From contig CM063283.1 of the NCBI GenBank assembly GCA_032173965.1, positions 39,987,743-40,051,742 on the forward strand: 64,000 nucleotides of DNA, written 5' to 3'. A model generated the notes under the pieces. That model had not been told where the DNA came from. It saw nothing but the letters and a program-made list of their open reading frames with translations, and made no database searches. Shown in pieces: positions 49,200 to 63,200 of this stretch. Each line of letters opens with the position of its first letter. Within the stretch, counting starts at the first letter, position 1. This DNA is from Sitta carolinensis. Lineage: Eukaryota; Chordata; Aves; Passeriformes; Sittidae. The position numbers and the translations under genes were made by a program.

Positions 49200-49771
49200 T
49201 GTAGGCAGTTCAGCCCCACATAGCTTCACACTTACTCCCCCACAAGTGGGAAGAGGAAGAGAATGGGGAGGGTAAAAGTGAGAAAACTCGTGGGTTGAGA
49301 TAAAGATAATTTAATAGATAAATTGAAATTTCTACATACAAGTAAAGTAAAAAAAAAAAAAAAAGAAAAAGAAAAACCATGGAATTAATTCACTCCTTCC
49401 CACAAGCAGGCAGATGCTTAGCTATTTCCAGGAAAACAGGGCTCCATCATGTATGGTGGTAACTTGGGAAGACAAATATCTTAACTCTGCATGGGACCTC
49501 TTTCCCTGAGCTTTCATTGCTGAGCTTGATGCTGTGTGGTATGGACTGACCTTTTGATTAAATGGAGTCAGATCTTATGTCACCTCTATGTTCTTCTGCA
49601 TCCCCACACTCCTTGCTTATGGGCTGGAGTGAGAAAAAACAAAGAACTTCCTTGACATTGTGTAAGCACTGTTCAGCAACAGCTAAACAGTGGTGTGTTA
49701 AAAATGTTTTGGTCACCGATTAAAAACATAGCACCATATGAGTTACTATGCAAAAAAAAAAATCCAGTACA
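49200..49771 (-). mobile_element. ERVL-type solo LTR
   Basis: Reverse of the family at 59312. On the plus strand it reads GCCCCACATAGCTTCACAC, TCCCCCACAAGTGGGAAGAG, AAACTCGTGGGTTGAGATAAAG, TTTCCAGGAAAACAGGGCTCC, ACTTGGGAAGACAAATATC, then the U3 blocks up to AAACATAGCACCATATGAG. These blocks and their order are those of the reverse complement of a widespread avian ERVL LTR. An A15 tract (49350-49364) sits inside. The 5' end is altered after 49750 by an A-run, and no exact target duplication is visible. Confidence 0.8.
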
Positions 49772-52219
49772 ACCTCTAAAATGCTCTATTTAAAAGTGAG
49801 AAGAGAGATTTAAACAGATGCATTCTAATTCAGACCAAAAAATTAGAATATATTCACCTACCTTTGAAGGTTTTTTTTTTTCTTGACTTTCTAGTTGTGA
49901 TATGGATCCCAGAACAATCATCAAGATTACTAAAATTTGTAAGTATAAGAAAAGATGTATAACTTCTCCATAGTTTTAGTCGAATGGTGGGAATATAGTT
50001 TAAACTTGATTCCAGGAGTTAATAAAAGGTCACAGTTACTTAATTTTAAACAAACAAACAACCTCCTCCCCCAATAAAACATAACCAAAAACTCTAAATA
50101 AGAGCTGAAAACTTTCTTTTATACATTAAAATGCATGATGTTTTCCCTCTGTGGAGGGGAAACAATCAGATATCTTTTATTGTTTCTATTGTCCCAGAGT
50201 AAAGCTTTTTGAACAAAAAAGACTACATGAAATTTTTAATTTGGTACTCCTCATAGGCCAGTCAGGAAGAGTTAGACCCCCTGAGTCTAAAGCATCTTCT
50301 TAGCCATGAGGCACAAATAGAGGGAATGCACCGTGTGAATTTACCTTGAGCATTATTAGCTTTATTGGCATGACAGGATGAGTAATTGCTGATTGAATTT
50401 GACTTTATAGACATCCAAGTCCTTGGATGTACCTAGGACTAGGTACAGAGGCTGACAGATGGTCATGAATGATTCTTCCTAATTAGGGGAAACTGAAGGA
50501 ATCTATATGCAGAATTCATGCCTGGGTAGTTGTCCAGGGGACATATGGCAGAATGCTAATGAATATGTACTTTACACTAGCATGTATATTCAACAGAGAA
50601 CAAGTATTGATAAGCAATGTAGCACCCATCAGTGAAAAGGGATCAAGTGATTAAAGACTACATTTTTAAGTTTTCCAAAGCAGGTTTGTGTGTTTTGATC
50701 ACCTGGTGTGTAACAAGACTTGTGCATCTCAGTAGCTACAATAAATATTGCTCTTGCTACACAAAACAATACCTTTCTCTGAAGTTGTTACCAATAAAAA
50801 AAAAGATAAAATCTAAAATGAGGTGAATAAATTTGACATATTTATGTGAACTGTTATCATTTTTAGGCAAACCCATAGATTTTTCACTCCACATGAGGAT
50901 GTAAGATTACCATAAATCCTTTGTCCTTTGTCAAAGATAGATGAAAGAATTAAAATATACAGCCACTCAGGCATAATCACAAAACCTACACAGCAAAATA
51001 ACTTCTGATATGAGCTTATCTGAAAAGTACATGATCTATTTTATGGTTTTTAGTCTGGTGTTCAGAAAAGAATTCCTTTGCTTTCCCACCCTTTACCTTC
51101 ACAATTTGAAAGAGCCACTGCAGAAGGAAAAAATGTATTTTGAATATGTCTAAAATGATGTATGTGGAAAAAGTGAGGTCACACTTGGGAAAGTTATCTC
51201 TGTGTTAGAGTTTCTTTTCTTGTCAAAACACTCAAGCAAAACTCGCAGCATTTTCTTCCACTATATTATTCTCCTCATATGTTCTTCATATTGATTGTAT
51301 ATGACTGCCAAATTATCTTTGCAAATATTACTTAAGTGAATAATGGCCATGCACTTTGTAGCCTTGTACTGTAACTGAGTTCAATACATTATGAGTTATT
51401 CCTTTAAGATCTTCTGTCTGCTTACCTTTATACATTAAAATTATTTTTATTTTTAGTAGTAACAAGCCTTAGAGCAAATTAGAGAAACAGGATTATACAT
51501 TTTTAAAAGGAAAATAAACATGAAAATACACCAACGTGATCTAATAAATTAAAAATCAATAGTTTTTAAAAGTGTATATTGAATGTAATTGAATCTTTAA
51601 ATGTTTATTGAATTATTAAATTTAGCAACTTAGCTATTGACAGTCTGACCTTTACAAAAATGTAATGGTGTAGAAAAATATATTTTTGAGAGGGAAACCA
51701 ATAACTTATAAAGGACATAGTCTGAATAAATTAAACAGATGCAGAGCTATTGGAAAAAAAATTCTTTTGAAAACATTAAATAGAATAACAGATACATGTG
51801 AAAGCAAAAAGAGAATGAGTATAATCCAAAATATTTTGTTCAGAAATGCAAGTTGAAAACATGTTTAGATTTTAAAACACTTGTAGGGACTATCCACTCA
51901 AAGAAAAATTTTCTGATATCAAAGTAGAGTAATGAAAAGAGACAAATAAAAGCAGAACATGAAATATAAATTGACATAAGTATAGTAATATTTTTTCATA
52001 AGATACTAAGGCATATGAAGAAATCTCACTTTTAGACTAGATAAAAGAAGATTCTTTGTCAGTTTTTTGAACATTATTTTGGAAGTGAATATCCCTACTA
52101 AGTTATTGTGGTTTGGATTCAAGGTATCTTGCTTTTTACAGGGAATTTCACACCAAAACACTAAATTTATATGCATATTTCTTTGTGCTGAATAAATGAA
52201 TTAAGTTTGTGCTACCAAA

Positions 52220-52235
52220 CCCCCCCCCCCCCCCC
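52220..52235 (+). repeat. C16 homopolymer
   Basis: Sixteen consecutive C in AT-rich DNA. Confidence 0.95.
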
Positions 52236-53570
52236 ATTTCATTATGTATAATTGGAATCATAAGAAAAACTAAAACTAGAACTCTCTGGATAATGGATTA
52301 CAGAATATTTTTATCACATGCTTTCTTGTCATATAAACTCACAAGTTTTCTATGTTACCTCTTATATCTAAGTAATTATTCAAAGAAGCATTACTTGCAT
52401 AGAAACTCTCTCTTTTTGGAGTTGAATGGTTTCTAGTTGCCTTATAATATCCATGTACTAATGAATGAACATGATATTTAAATGCCAAGTTGCTCTCCCT
52501 GTGATTTGCTACTATGGAATTTATAATACTGCTGTAAACTCAATTAGGGGATAGAGCTAGAAAACTAATATTGTCAGTAGGATTTCTGGACACACTATAA
52601 AAATACTAATAGGTAAAATTGCATCTTTAGAATGGCTTAGGTATGTAAAGAAGGAGACTATTCTCGGCTGAATAACTGCGTATAAATTGCCAGAAGTTCT
52701 AGGGCCTTGTTGCCATTCTGAAGACACAAATTATCCATAGACTTAAGCTGAATGAGCATTTAACATTCCTTTAATAAATTTGTGTTTACCTTGACATGGA
52801 GCAGCCAAAGCATTTTGGTAATTCTGTTGACAAAGACTTAAAATAAATTTGTTTACCATCTTATAATAGTTCTGCAGAATGATTTTGAGTTCATATGTAT
52901 AAATATCTACAGGAATTTTCAGCTGCAGTTCAACACCCATATAAGCTTTCTTCTGTAGTTCTGTTTGCCATGATTATTTAAAAATATGTTGAGTCCTGGG
53001 TGGATTTCTTATAAGGATTCAGATAATATCTTTTCTTTTCTAAGCCCTATGAGTTAACCAATATGTTAAAAATTATTTGTTTTCACATAGAAATTTAAGA
53101 ATTCAGAAGTATATTTGGTATCAGTAGTCTAACTTACAAAAGTTAGTTTCAGTATTTGCATATTTTTTTTCTCTTATGTTCTAGTACATTTACATGTTTT
53201 CTCTTCTGAAAATGAAGAGAAGTCAAATAGAAGTGATGCAATTATTCAGTTCAGGGCAGGATTTAGCTATGTCCACATGAGATATTTTGGTGAAAATTTC
53301 ATTTCTATGTTCTATAGAAGTAAAGAAAACAAATTTAAGAATGCCATGCAGAAGAATATAACATCCTTATAAACTTGTCCCTATTAGAAATCTATGAGAT
53401 GCCAGCATCTTGAATACTTTCTGTTCTCCTGATGTCCCAAAATATACTCTCTCCAAGCAGAAGGAAAAGAAAAAGTACTCAAATGCACACTCAAAAAAAA
53501 TTGCAGTACCATTCTGCTTGAAAAGCTGGAAGTTAATAAGAAAGTATTTATAAAGTCATAAATAACATGG

Positions 53571-53617
53571 AATAAAATAAAATAATAAATTAAAAAATAA
53601 ATAAAATAAATAAAAAG
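53571..53617 (+). repeat. (AATAA)n/(AAATA)n simple repeat
   Basis: About 47 bp of AATAAA-like units with interruptions. Confidence 0.9.
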
Positions 53618-54677
53618 GGAAAGTTTTTTCATTATTTCTTCCAATGATGAGCTGTTAGCATGCTAGTTACTTTCACTGACAACAGCCTAGCATTCAAGGT
53701 AATACTTTCTTCCTCCCCAATCCTGGGTTCTATGTGAATCAACTTTTAGCATTTTCCTATCAGTTGGCTTCATTGTTGTCAGGTTTCAGCTAAAATTTGA
53801 ATACTACATGACAGCTTCCCCACAGAAATGCAAAGAGAAAATTGGAAGGGAGAAGATGTTTTCCTTTTCATTACAATTAAATTTTAGATGGATTTTTGAT
53901 TCTTATAGACTATACCTGTGGAGATATTCAACTTTTCTTCAACAATGACAATTTATTTATGGAGAATAAAGCAAGAATGCAGCTTGTAGTCAAAGTATTA
54001 TCCAGGTATGATAGATGAAATCAATATAATGGAACTAAGAATTACTTAATCCTTGTAATCCACACAAGAATATTATGATTTTTCTCTTTTATTTGTAACT
54101 TTCTGGAAAGAAAATGGTCACATAGTTAACTAACAAACCTTATTTATTATTACATGCCATACTTATGCATCATGGAAATTGATATGAATTTTGCCAGTGA
54201 TTTCAATTACCAGTTGAAAAAATTATTTTCTTCTCTAGCTGTTAAATGAAAATAAAAGGCTATTATTTTTCCCATGTATATTGTCTTCCACCATTCCTTC
54301 AGCCTCCACAACCCCTGCCAAAATATTCAAAGACATACATACATACTTATTAATAACTACTGTAACTTAGTAACTCTAAAGACTAGTGAACCAAGAACTA
54401 TGTTCAATTTCTACTAGAAGTCTCTTGGATCATGAATACTAGTAAAAACATGAATATTGGGAAAAAATTACTAAAATAATTTGTTCTTATCAGGATACAA
54501 AATGCTTCCCTGCAGCGCCTTCAAAACAGCAAATCTATTGGCCTTTCACAAATACTTTCTGTTATCCTGCAGCCACAACTATGGTAAACATAAAATGTGG
54601 ACAATGCCTTGGTTATGAAAATACTTTTTGCTGAGTTTATTGCAGTACAATATTAAAAATAAATTGACACCCCCCAC

Positions 54678-54701
54678 AAAAAAAAAAAAAAAAAAAAAAA
54701 A
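54678..54701 (+). repeat. A24 tract
   Basis: Twenty-four A after CACCCCCCAC; no element body recognised next to it. Confidence 0.95.
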
Positions 54702-55260
54702 CCAAACCAGAAAATAGGAAGTAAATTCATATGTGCACCAGCAAATCTGGCCCAGTGGTTTTGCTTTTTTTTTTTTTTTTTATCTGTTCCTGTTATACAA
54801 ACCTCTGTTTTTGTTATTAGAGATGGATACTACAAAGTATCTTCACTATAATCACTGAAACATCAAGAAAGTCTTGCTCAATGCCATGTCACAGACAGTA
54901 GCGGGTGCTGGGGGATTGGGCTGCTTTTATCTGTCATGATTTTCTGATCCTCCTTATGCTCACACTTCCTGAACGCTGTGGTGTTACTAACACACGAGAT
55001 AGGCAACAGCTCTCTGATTGACAGCACTGGGTTAAGCTGAGCAGAAATTTTAAGAAGCCTCAGGGAAGTATGATATTAAATATCAAACCAATATTTGCAG
55101 ACAGGTTTTAGCATGGCAGAAGGAGAGTGGTAAGTTTGCTGAAGAGAAAAAAAAAAAAAAGAAATCATGCAATAGAAATGGAATTACTAGAGGATGTCAG
55201 TAAATGTGAAATTAAGACAATCTTTTGTTGCTTCCATGCTCTGCAAAATAAATCACAGTA

Positions 55261-55385
55261 GATCACAGAATATTCTGAGTTGGAAGGGACTCATAAGGAT
55301 CAATGAGTTCAACTCTTAAGTGAATGGCCCATAGAAGGATCAAGGCCACAACCATGATGTTACTCACACCATGTTCTAACAAAGT
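55261..55385 (-). mobile_element. CR1 LINE 3' end remnant
   Basis: ATCACAGAATATTCTGAGTT then GGAAGGGACTCATAAGGATC and ATGAGTTCAACTCTTAAG is the reverse complement of the 3' end of a CR1 subfamily whose tail reads GGGACCCACAAGGATCATTGAG in birds. The later CACACCATGTTCTAAC block also fits. Confidence 0.85.
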
Positions 55386-58300
55386 GAGCAAATCTCAGGG
55401 TCAATAAATGATCATAAGAACATGAATTTTTCTTTAAACCCTCAGGTGAGGGTTAAAAAATGAATACGATGAAAGCTTTTCTCAGCTGCGATGAAATAAA
55501 TTGGTTTTGTCATTTACTTTAAATGAGAAAAATTGCAAGCCAGTAGATTACGAGGTGTTCAGCCTATGAACACTACTGTTATATGAGCTCAACAAATGAA
55601 TTTTATTAAAACGTGTGGCAAGTTGCTTAATGTAATTTCATTATTTTCTTATATTTTATTAATTAAACATAATTATAGTAGAATCTAATATGTGATTTTA
55701 AGAAGCAAAGAAATTATTTTCTGAATATCATTTAGATATATTTTAAAAATTAATTTAACTTTTCCAAATGATGCTGGTATATGCACAGCCCTACATAATA
55801 TCCTTATTATTATCCTCCTGTGTATAGATCAAAAGACAACATATAAGATTTAAATCACTGTAGAGTGTAGTTTGTCTAATTGATTGCTGCAAGATTCATT
55901 GGATCAGGCATACAAATAGAAAAAAAAACCATTCAATTTAGTTGCCCCTGTCTCTAAACATATAATTCCAAAGCTTCAATTTAAAAAAGTATTCAAATCT
56001 CTGCTTAAATCTTATCAAATTCCAGTTAACTTAATTAAGCAGATGTCTAAATGTTTTGGTGAATAAGAAGATGCTGGTGAGTTGAAATCTATATTAACAG
56101 TAGAAAAAAAAACCAAATACTTAATAACTGGTTGTCTTCTAGGCACACACAGCAGCTTTATGCAGAATGTAATTCTTTTGTGTAAGCACCATATCATCTC
56201 TAATAATTTTTCATTCATAATCTTCCACAAACCTATGAAAGAACAGGGGAATACTAACTAGTATGTGATGTGGTGGAGTAAAAAGGCATTGTGAAGAAGG
56301 CTCAGTTATTGTCTTTATGGTAATAATCAATTCTTGACTGCAGAAAGAATGAAATGCCACAATAGTTTCCTTGCAAAGGGGAAGGATATCTCTCTACCTA
56401 TATGCCTGAAGTTGGAATATCTCTATGTCACACAGAGGGAAAGTAATTACATTGCAGTTTACATGGGGACACTTCATGCTACAGCTAAGAAAACGATGAC
56501 TGTAGCTAGTATATACCTACGAAGAAAGATTAATGCTGTAAAGAAACAGTTTTCTTTACCATGAATGATTTTTTTTTTTTTTAATACACAAAACTGAAGA
56601 AGATATTATTTTCTTGGTAAATTTTGAGGAGTTTAATTCTGACCCCCAGTTAAATTTTGCCTTCTATGACACATAAGTATTAAATGGTAAAAGTTTCAAA
56701 TTTTTTCCTGTTCAAAAATGTAAGTGCAGTCACAGGTAAGTGGAATCCTGCAATTTCAAAAGCCGCTAGAGAGTGTCCCAGTATAAAGCATTATCCTGTG
56801 AAAGGAAAGCTTGCAAAGAATATTCTTATGTCCTTTCTTAACCTGCATAGTCCAGCTGAATTTGAGTATTTTTCAGGCAGAAGGTATAACACTGCATTTT
56901 AATGTAAACAATTTCTGGAATTCCACTCCTTTGCATACAAACCACATAACATAAGCTCCAAGTATTGTTGTATTGTTTGGAGATTTAAAGATGATGCTTG
57001 CTCTTACAAAAAGATTTATTCATTGCTAGCTGTCAAACCTTCAAAGCTATGGAGTGATACACTTGCTTTTATCACTTCCCTTTTTAATGAAAAAGATACG
57101 GATTATATTTAGTGCAAAGGAAATTTTCCAAGGCAACAGAACCCAATTTCCAGGGCTTGCATACTTAAGGACAACATTTAGTCTTCTCTTGAACTTAGGC
57201 TTACATTAAAGCCTAAGGGAAAGCTCTGATTCTTGATTATAAATAGTTAAAGGGATAAATTTCTATGTATTTATAGGACTACAGAAGTTTTGTCTTGAGA
57301 CTTTAACGGAAGTCACTTTTTACATGGAAATATTCAAACATATATGAAGACACAGCCCTCCCCATTGCCTATCCAGCACGTTTTGATAAGTTTAAATCTT
57401 TAGCTATTATTATCTAGTCAGTCTTCCAAGAGGAAGATAAATATTTGAAACTGAGCCCACTTTTACAACACTTATTCTTCCAGCTGGGTTTGAATTTTAC
57501 TGATCTTATTCTCCTTCTTTCTTGTTGCTATTTTAATTTTATTTTTGGTCTATGTGAATTCTTCATTCTGATGACTATTTCCACACTCATTCCATTATGG
57601 TCCTCTCATGACTTAATAGTCCCAAACCCTTAGATTTATGTTACTTTTAAACCCAAGATTTATGTTACTTTTCTCACAAGAATCCTGTCCCTAAATTTCA
57701 GAAGGAAAGTAGTAAAGAAAAATAGAGAAAATAGGAAGTCAATTTGCTGTATGTGAAAAGCAATGAAAAGGTGAAGTCTCTTTCCTTAAAATGTTCAGAC
57801 CTTGTGAGATTGTAAGGAAACAAGAATAGACATATTGATGCACTGGGAATTGCATCAATTAAAACTGTTTATTATGCTCAAATCTAGAATAAAAAATCAG
57901 GTATATATTCATGAAAATATATCTGAAATAAGCACATCTTAATTAAAAGTAGAATTTAGAATAAGAATATTTTCTCCATTCTCAGAAAATATTGAAAATA
58001 AATTATTTTCCAGTATGGAGTCACCCCTGTTCCTCTAGTCCAGTTCCAATCAGCATGACTGACTCAGCATAGTAGGAATCTCACTTTATCTGGTGGATGT
58101 GTCCTTGTCCTCACTGACATTCCAGTTTCTGCATATAGCAGTTTCTCCTCATCTCAGCTTTTTATACTGTCTGACAAGCATGTTCGACTGAGAAGCTAGC
58201 TATTGTTTAATTACTTCTTGTTTTCTAAATTGAAGATCTTAAACCTTGTACACTTTACTTAGCATGCAGCAGTAGATCTATCTCTTTGGTCATTCACCGG

Positions 58301-59306
58301 TTACTAATGGATTTTCTAATGTGTCCTGATTTTCTGCCCCAAATAAGTGATATTTGTGTGAGTTTGGAAACGATTATCCAACAAAGTTCATTTATAGCTC
58401 TGGTTTCCACCAGGAAGATGTGGTGAAGGTCTCACTTACATGAGCAGTCTCTTTGGATAGGTTTCATTCTGTGATGCCATACCACTCACCAGTCACTTTC
58501 TTCATACTTCCAATTATTCATTCACCATCAGAATACCTTATTTTCATGCTTTTTAGTGGGCAGTAGAATGCAAAGGGATATTAAATAGCTTGAGTATACA
58601 CACACTTTTCCTGTAGCTTGAATTCAATTAATTGTCTAACCAATAATAGCTTCAGGATATATTTTGTCTTTTCCTTCCTAATAAGTTGCATATTGGTGTG
58701 AAATCTCTGAAATTCTGAGTTCCAGCACTGAAGTCAGGCATTCATCAGAATACGTGCAGGATGTATTCAGTTATTTTTTGTGAAAATCATAGAAGGAAAG
58801 AAAGGAAGGGAATTTTCAAAGCTCTGAGCTAGTGTGGATGGTACTTCTAGGTACTATTCCAGGCTTGCAGGAAAAAAAAAAAACAGAAATTCCACAGAGA
58901 AGGGAATGAGAGACTTTGCATAATATTGTATACAGAAAATGATCCTTATGTTTGTGAGAAGGATTCTTTCTGCTTCTAGTATAATATTTTATATTCACTT
59001 TCATTAAAAAATCCCAATTTGCTCAAAGGAATAAAGAAGAAGACCTAGAAAAAATACCTAACTTTTGTATTCATTGGAATGGATGTACCTCAATTTGTTA
59101 GTTTTAACTATATCAAGAAACAATGAACAAAAAACTTATAGTGATATCTTGCACAAACAGGTGAGTTTGCATCAAGTATCATGATTTAAATAAGTGAATT
59201 TACATTATCCAAGAGGAGATTGTTTCTCACAAGGTTTAAACCAGAAAAATGATTCATTAATACATCATTACTTACTGCTAATTCAGAAATAGGGCTTCAA
59301 GCTTTG
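55386..59306. other. AT-rich unique sequence, no gene seen
   Basis: Isolated frames of 60-76 codons (56015-56230, 56334-56564, 56684-56902, 57445-57633, 58816-59004) without recognisable domains. One small duplication at 57632. Confidence 0.5.
57632..57672 (+). repeat. 24-bp-period direct repeat
   Basis: AGATTTATGTTACTTTT occurs at 57632 and 57656. Confidence 0.9.
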
Positions 59307-59596
59307 TTACTTGTCCTGGTTTCAGCTGAGAAAGAGGTTAATTTCTTCTCAGTAGCTGGTACAGTGTTTTATTTTAGATTCAGAATGAGAACGATGTTGA
59401 TAATGTTGATTTTGGTTTTTGCTAATCCATATTTATCCTAAGTCAAGGTTGGTTTGTTTTGTCTGTGCTCATGCTTTGCCAGTGATAAGGTTTACCTAAG
59501 AAAAAACAGAGAGCATTGCTGGGATGGACGACCTGAATTGGCAAAAAGGATATTCCACACCTTATGTTATGCCATAACACCATATGTTATGCCCAG

Positions 59597-59604
59597 TATA
59601 TGAA
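59597..59604 (+). promoter_or_regulatory. ERVL LTR TATA box
   Basis: TATATGAA, set in the conserved CCCAGTATAT(A/G)AACTGG block of this LTR family; one change from the usual TATATAAA. Confidence 0.55.
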
Positions 59605-59711
59605 CTGGGAAAGTTTCCCAGAAGGCTGGCAAATATAGATTTAGGAATGTGGTCTGGCATTGCTCAGCAGGTCAGTGCATCACTAGTTTGTTTTATTTTT
59701 TCTATAGCCTT

Positions 59712-59771
59712 TACTATTATTGTTATTATTATTGTTGTTATTATTATTATTATTACTATTATTATTATTAC
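59712..59771 (+). repeat. (ATT)n microsatellite inside LTR
   Basis: Sixty bases of TAT/TTA repeats with G and C interruptions. The same position is ATT-rich in the LTR at 4521-4910, so it belongs to the family. Confidence 0.9.
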
Positions 59772-60018
59772 ATATTAGTTTATTTTCCATTATTAAACTG
59801 TTCTTATCTCAACCTATGAGTTTTATTTTTGATTCACCTTCCCATTCCACTGTGGGAAGAAGTTGGAGAGGGTGTGTTGTGTGAGCAGCTGTGTGATGTT
59901 TACCAGCTGGGTTTAAACCTGACATTACTGAAGAGTTAAAAGCCTTCCAAATAGACCATACAGCTTCAGCTGGAGATTTGGTAAAATTCTCAAGCTACAT
60001 ATAAGTCAAACTATTTTG

Positions 60019-60227
60019 ACTATGAGGGTAGTGAAACACTGGAACAGGTTTCTGTTCCAGAGAGGTGGTAGATGTCCCATCCTTGAAAATATTTCAAAGT
60101 CATGGTCAGGACTCTAAGCAATCTCATCTATTTGAAGATGTCCCTGATTATTGCAGGGGCTTTGGATTAGATGGCTTTTACAGGTCCCTTCCAATCTAGA
60201 TCATTCTATGATTCTATTATTCTGTGG
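60019..60227 (+). mobile_element. CR1 LINE 3' end
   Basis: Sense-strand CR1 3' end: TATGAGGGTAGTGAAACACTGG, TTCCAGAGAGGTGGTAGATG, CATCCTTGAAAATATTTCAA, GCAGGGGCTTTGGATTAGAT, AGGTCCCTTCCAATCTAG, and the tail TTCTATGATTCTATTATTCTG. The terminal 8-bp repeats are the CR1 hallmark. 5' truncated at about 209 bp. Confidence 0.95.
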
Positions 60228-63200
60228 TTATATACTCTTCATGTATTTTAATTATTTGCTTTATTCAATATTTCTTTACCCCTAGCCCCATAAATTGTCT
60301 TCTTTTTTCCTCAGAAATAAATCTGGAGACAAGAAATACTAACATGATGCTCAGTCTGCCTACTTAGGAGAACAGAGTTCTGTATTCCCTCCTACTTTCC
60401 TGTTTGCAAACATGTCACAACAAATACTTCTCTACCCATTGATCACATTCCACTGGTGAATGTCTTATTTTACTTCTTTGCTCCTCATGTTTTGTCATTG
60501 TGGTATCACTTGTCACTGAAATTAGTAAAATAATGTACAAGTTATTTCCTCAGGGGATTGATGACTAAACCATTTGGAGTGATTGGTTAATCCTTGGAGA
60601 AGTACATACCTGTGGTTGGTTATGCTGTGTAAAGCAGTGGGGTCTGGGTAGATCAGTAGTCTGACAAGGTGTGGGAAAGCAGAATGAGCTCTAAATACCA
60701 GAGGTTTAAAAGAATTAGGAGGTTTCCAAAAGGATGCAGAAATGACTTCACATTGTCCACTTCAAGGTAAACCACTGAAAGCTTTTCAAGTAGAATGATT
60801 AGGAAATATTAAAACTCTAAAGGAATCTAGAACATTGGAAATGTCAGGAATCAGTGAAAAAATAGCACATTGTAACACATTGTTACAAGATGTTGTTTAT
60901 CAAACAGATTCCTGTAAGTCAGAGCTCATTACCTGAAGTTGTGGCAACCTAAGAAAATGAAAGACACATCATTGGTAAATTCATATGATGATGTTTCAAG
61001 CTACATGGTCAGGTCAGTTTGTTTGGTTTTGGGGTTTCTTTGTCAGCCAAATGATCTCTGCACTATGTTCCGTGTCTGGTGTAAAGTTACAAATAGCTGT
61101 ATTTTCAACAGCTGGTCAGAGCAACACTTGAGTACTGGTAAGACAACCTTACTGATAAGCTCAGAAAACAGCTATTTCAAGTGCAGGGGAACTAAATAAC
61201 AGAAGCCTGATGTGTCTGTTTTCTAGAACATTAATTTTAAAGTAGTGAATCACGAGAAAAAGTCACCCTACTCATTAAGCGATATTTTTTTCTGAACATT
61301 CTTTTTTATAAATAAAAGTTTTAACAGCTCTATACCAGTTTAAAATATCTGGAGGTGTAGCTGGGGATGCAGTTATCTCCCCACAGCACAATGAAATAAA
61401 AGTTAAACAATAAGCAATAGGTGCTGTCATACACCTCTCAGCAGAGATCTGGATAAATCCACAAAGAAATGATTACAGGGACTGTCACTGCCATTTTTCA
61501 AGCTGTATTGCACTAAATAACACACAGTGGAAAGAAAAAGAAATTCTTCCCCTCTGTGATCCCATAGTCAGCAGATATTTTGTTGATCTAGTACCAGTCA
61601 GACAAAAAAGGTGTTTGATCTTACATGAACACATGCCCAAAGGCCTTTAATCTGTCACAGTCATTAATGCCAATGACATTTTCACTGACCTGCAAGAATC
61701 CTTTAACTCTTTCTAGACAGCATTTTGTGACATATCCATCCTTCCAATTACATCTGATGATCACTTGGTCGAGTGAATATTCTCAGGAGCAAAGGGAAAA
61801 TGTGTTCTCCATTGTCTTTTAAATTACAGATCATGATGATGGCCACATGACACTTAATTAGCAAAATACTGAGTGGAATGCATTTTATAATTTAGCTTCC
61901 AAATAACCTTTATATTAGAAAAGTCAGTGATGTGTGGGTTAGTATGACACTAAATATATCAGAAGAGCTAGAAAGAGATGAGATATTGAATTCTATACTG
62001 GTAAAGATTTAGAAAAATAAATACATGACAGAAGTATAGTTTTGTACTGTTTTGTCTTCTGAATGTTTTAAAGAAATGTATCTTCATTTGGCAGTCTGAG
62101 AATTAGTTTTTTCTTGTGGCATATGTACAAAGCAAGAAAGAAATTCTATATAATTTTGAAAATTCACTAAAACAAAAAACTGAAGGAAAGATGTTTATGT
62201 ATCTTTATTAAGCTATCTCTGAGGCTTTCAGGAAGAAAAGCTCAGGTGCTCTCTATCTCCTTGTGGGTTCATGTGTAAATCTTTCTGTAGAGTAAACAGA
62301 CCAGGCATAGGATGACTTATTTTGACGACTATCCTCAGCAATTCCACATGCTGTGTAGACAAAGCTTTTGAAAGTTTCAGTGCTAGTTATTAAGGAGACA
62401 GATGGGATTTGTGGCCAGCCTGCACTCCTGATAACCCTATAACAGTGGTACTGTCATGAAATTACTGGGCTTGCATAGTTTTACACCCATAGAAGTGAAC
62501 TTACACATGGCATTGGGCACCATTCTGAGCCAAACCATACAGAAATTTAATATTTTCTTCACAAGGGAGCATAGCATCCTGATAGTATTGGAGATGACTG
62601 TTCTCCATCTTGCAGGTTTCATACCAGAATGTATACTAGAATAGGGATGTGCAAAGAAACCTCTTCCTTCCACAACTACATAGTAAAAAGGGGTTTAGAT
62701 ATACCTAAGTTTTTATAGGTTTTCTATTACTTGTATATAGAGACAGATACTACAGGGGGAATAAAGGTCCTCTCTATCCAATTTACATTTTCACAGCTGT
62801 GGATGACCTTTCTGTTCTTGGGTTAGTATTTTAAGATCACCTTGTCCCACATTCTCTTGTCAAAGTCAGAACTGAAACTGGAAAAACAAGAGCCCCAAAG
62901 CCAGATTATAAATCTAGGCAGGACATGTCTGTTTTATTGAAGATAAGTGCTGTAAACTATCTCCTGTCCTCACGTCTGCAAAGTTCAACGGGAGGAGAAC
63001 CCGACAGCAGGCACAAATGACTGGCAGACCTTCACACAGAAGACAATGAAGTGTATTGAGAAAAAAGTAAGGAAATCACAGAAGTTTAAGTGTGAAAAGA
63101 AAACAGAGAGGGTTTTCCCAGATATTAGAATATGAGTGCTCAGGAGTGAGCAAAGATCATGGCTCAGGGAAGAATCATGTTCTAGTCAGTCATTCACCGG

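Larger units (their letters stand above)
49772..55260. other. AT-rich unique sequence, no gene seen
   Basis: No recognisable transposon or domain. Frames of 60-86 codons at 50632-50826, 52209-52436, 52743-52940 and 53384-53644 are isolated. The 52209 frame starts in a C-run and the 53384 frame crosses the AATAA repeat. Low-complexity tracts are listed separately; T17 lies at 54765-54781. Confidence 0.5.
59312..59924 (+). mobile_element. Intact ERVL-type solo LTR
   Basis: 613 bp from TGTCCTGGTTTCAGCTG to AAACCTGACA, flanked by the exact 5-bp target duplication ttact (59307-59311 and 59925-59929), the size typical of ERVL integrases. Contains a TATATGAA TATA-like box (59597-59604) in a CCCAGTATATGAACTGGG context, an ATT microsatellite (59712-59771), ATTAAA (59792-59797) as likely poly-A signal, and TTCTTATCTCAACCTATGAG after it. 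It is the reference copy in this window for the rearranged LTR at 4303-4910 and the reverse copy at 49200-49771. Confidence 0.93.

Noticed and set aside
50330..50420. Possible conserved homeodomain-type element (ATTA-rich)
   Set aside because: TAAT/ATTA motifs are common in any AT-rich DNA; a single sequence gives no evidence of conservation.
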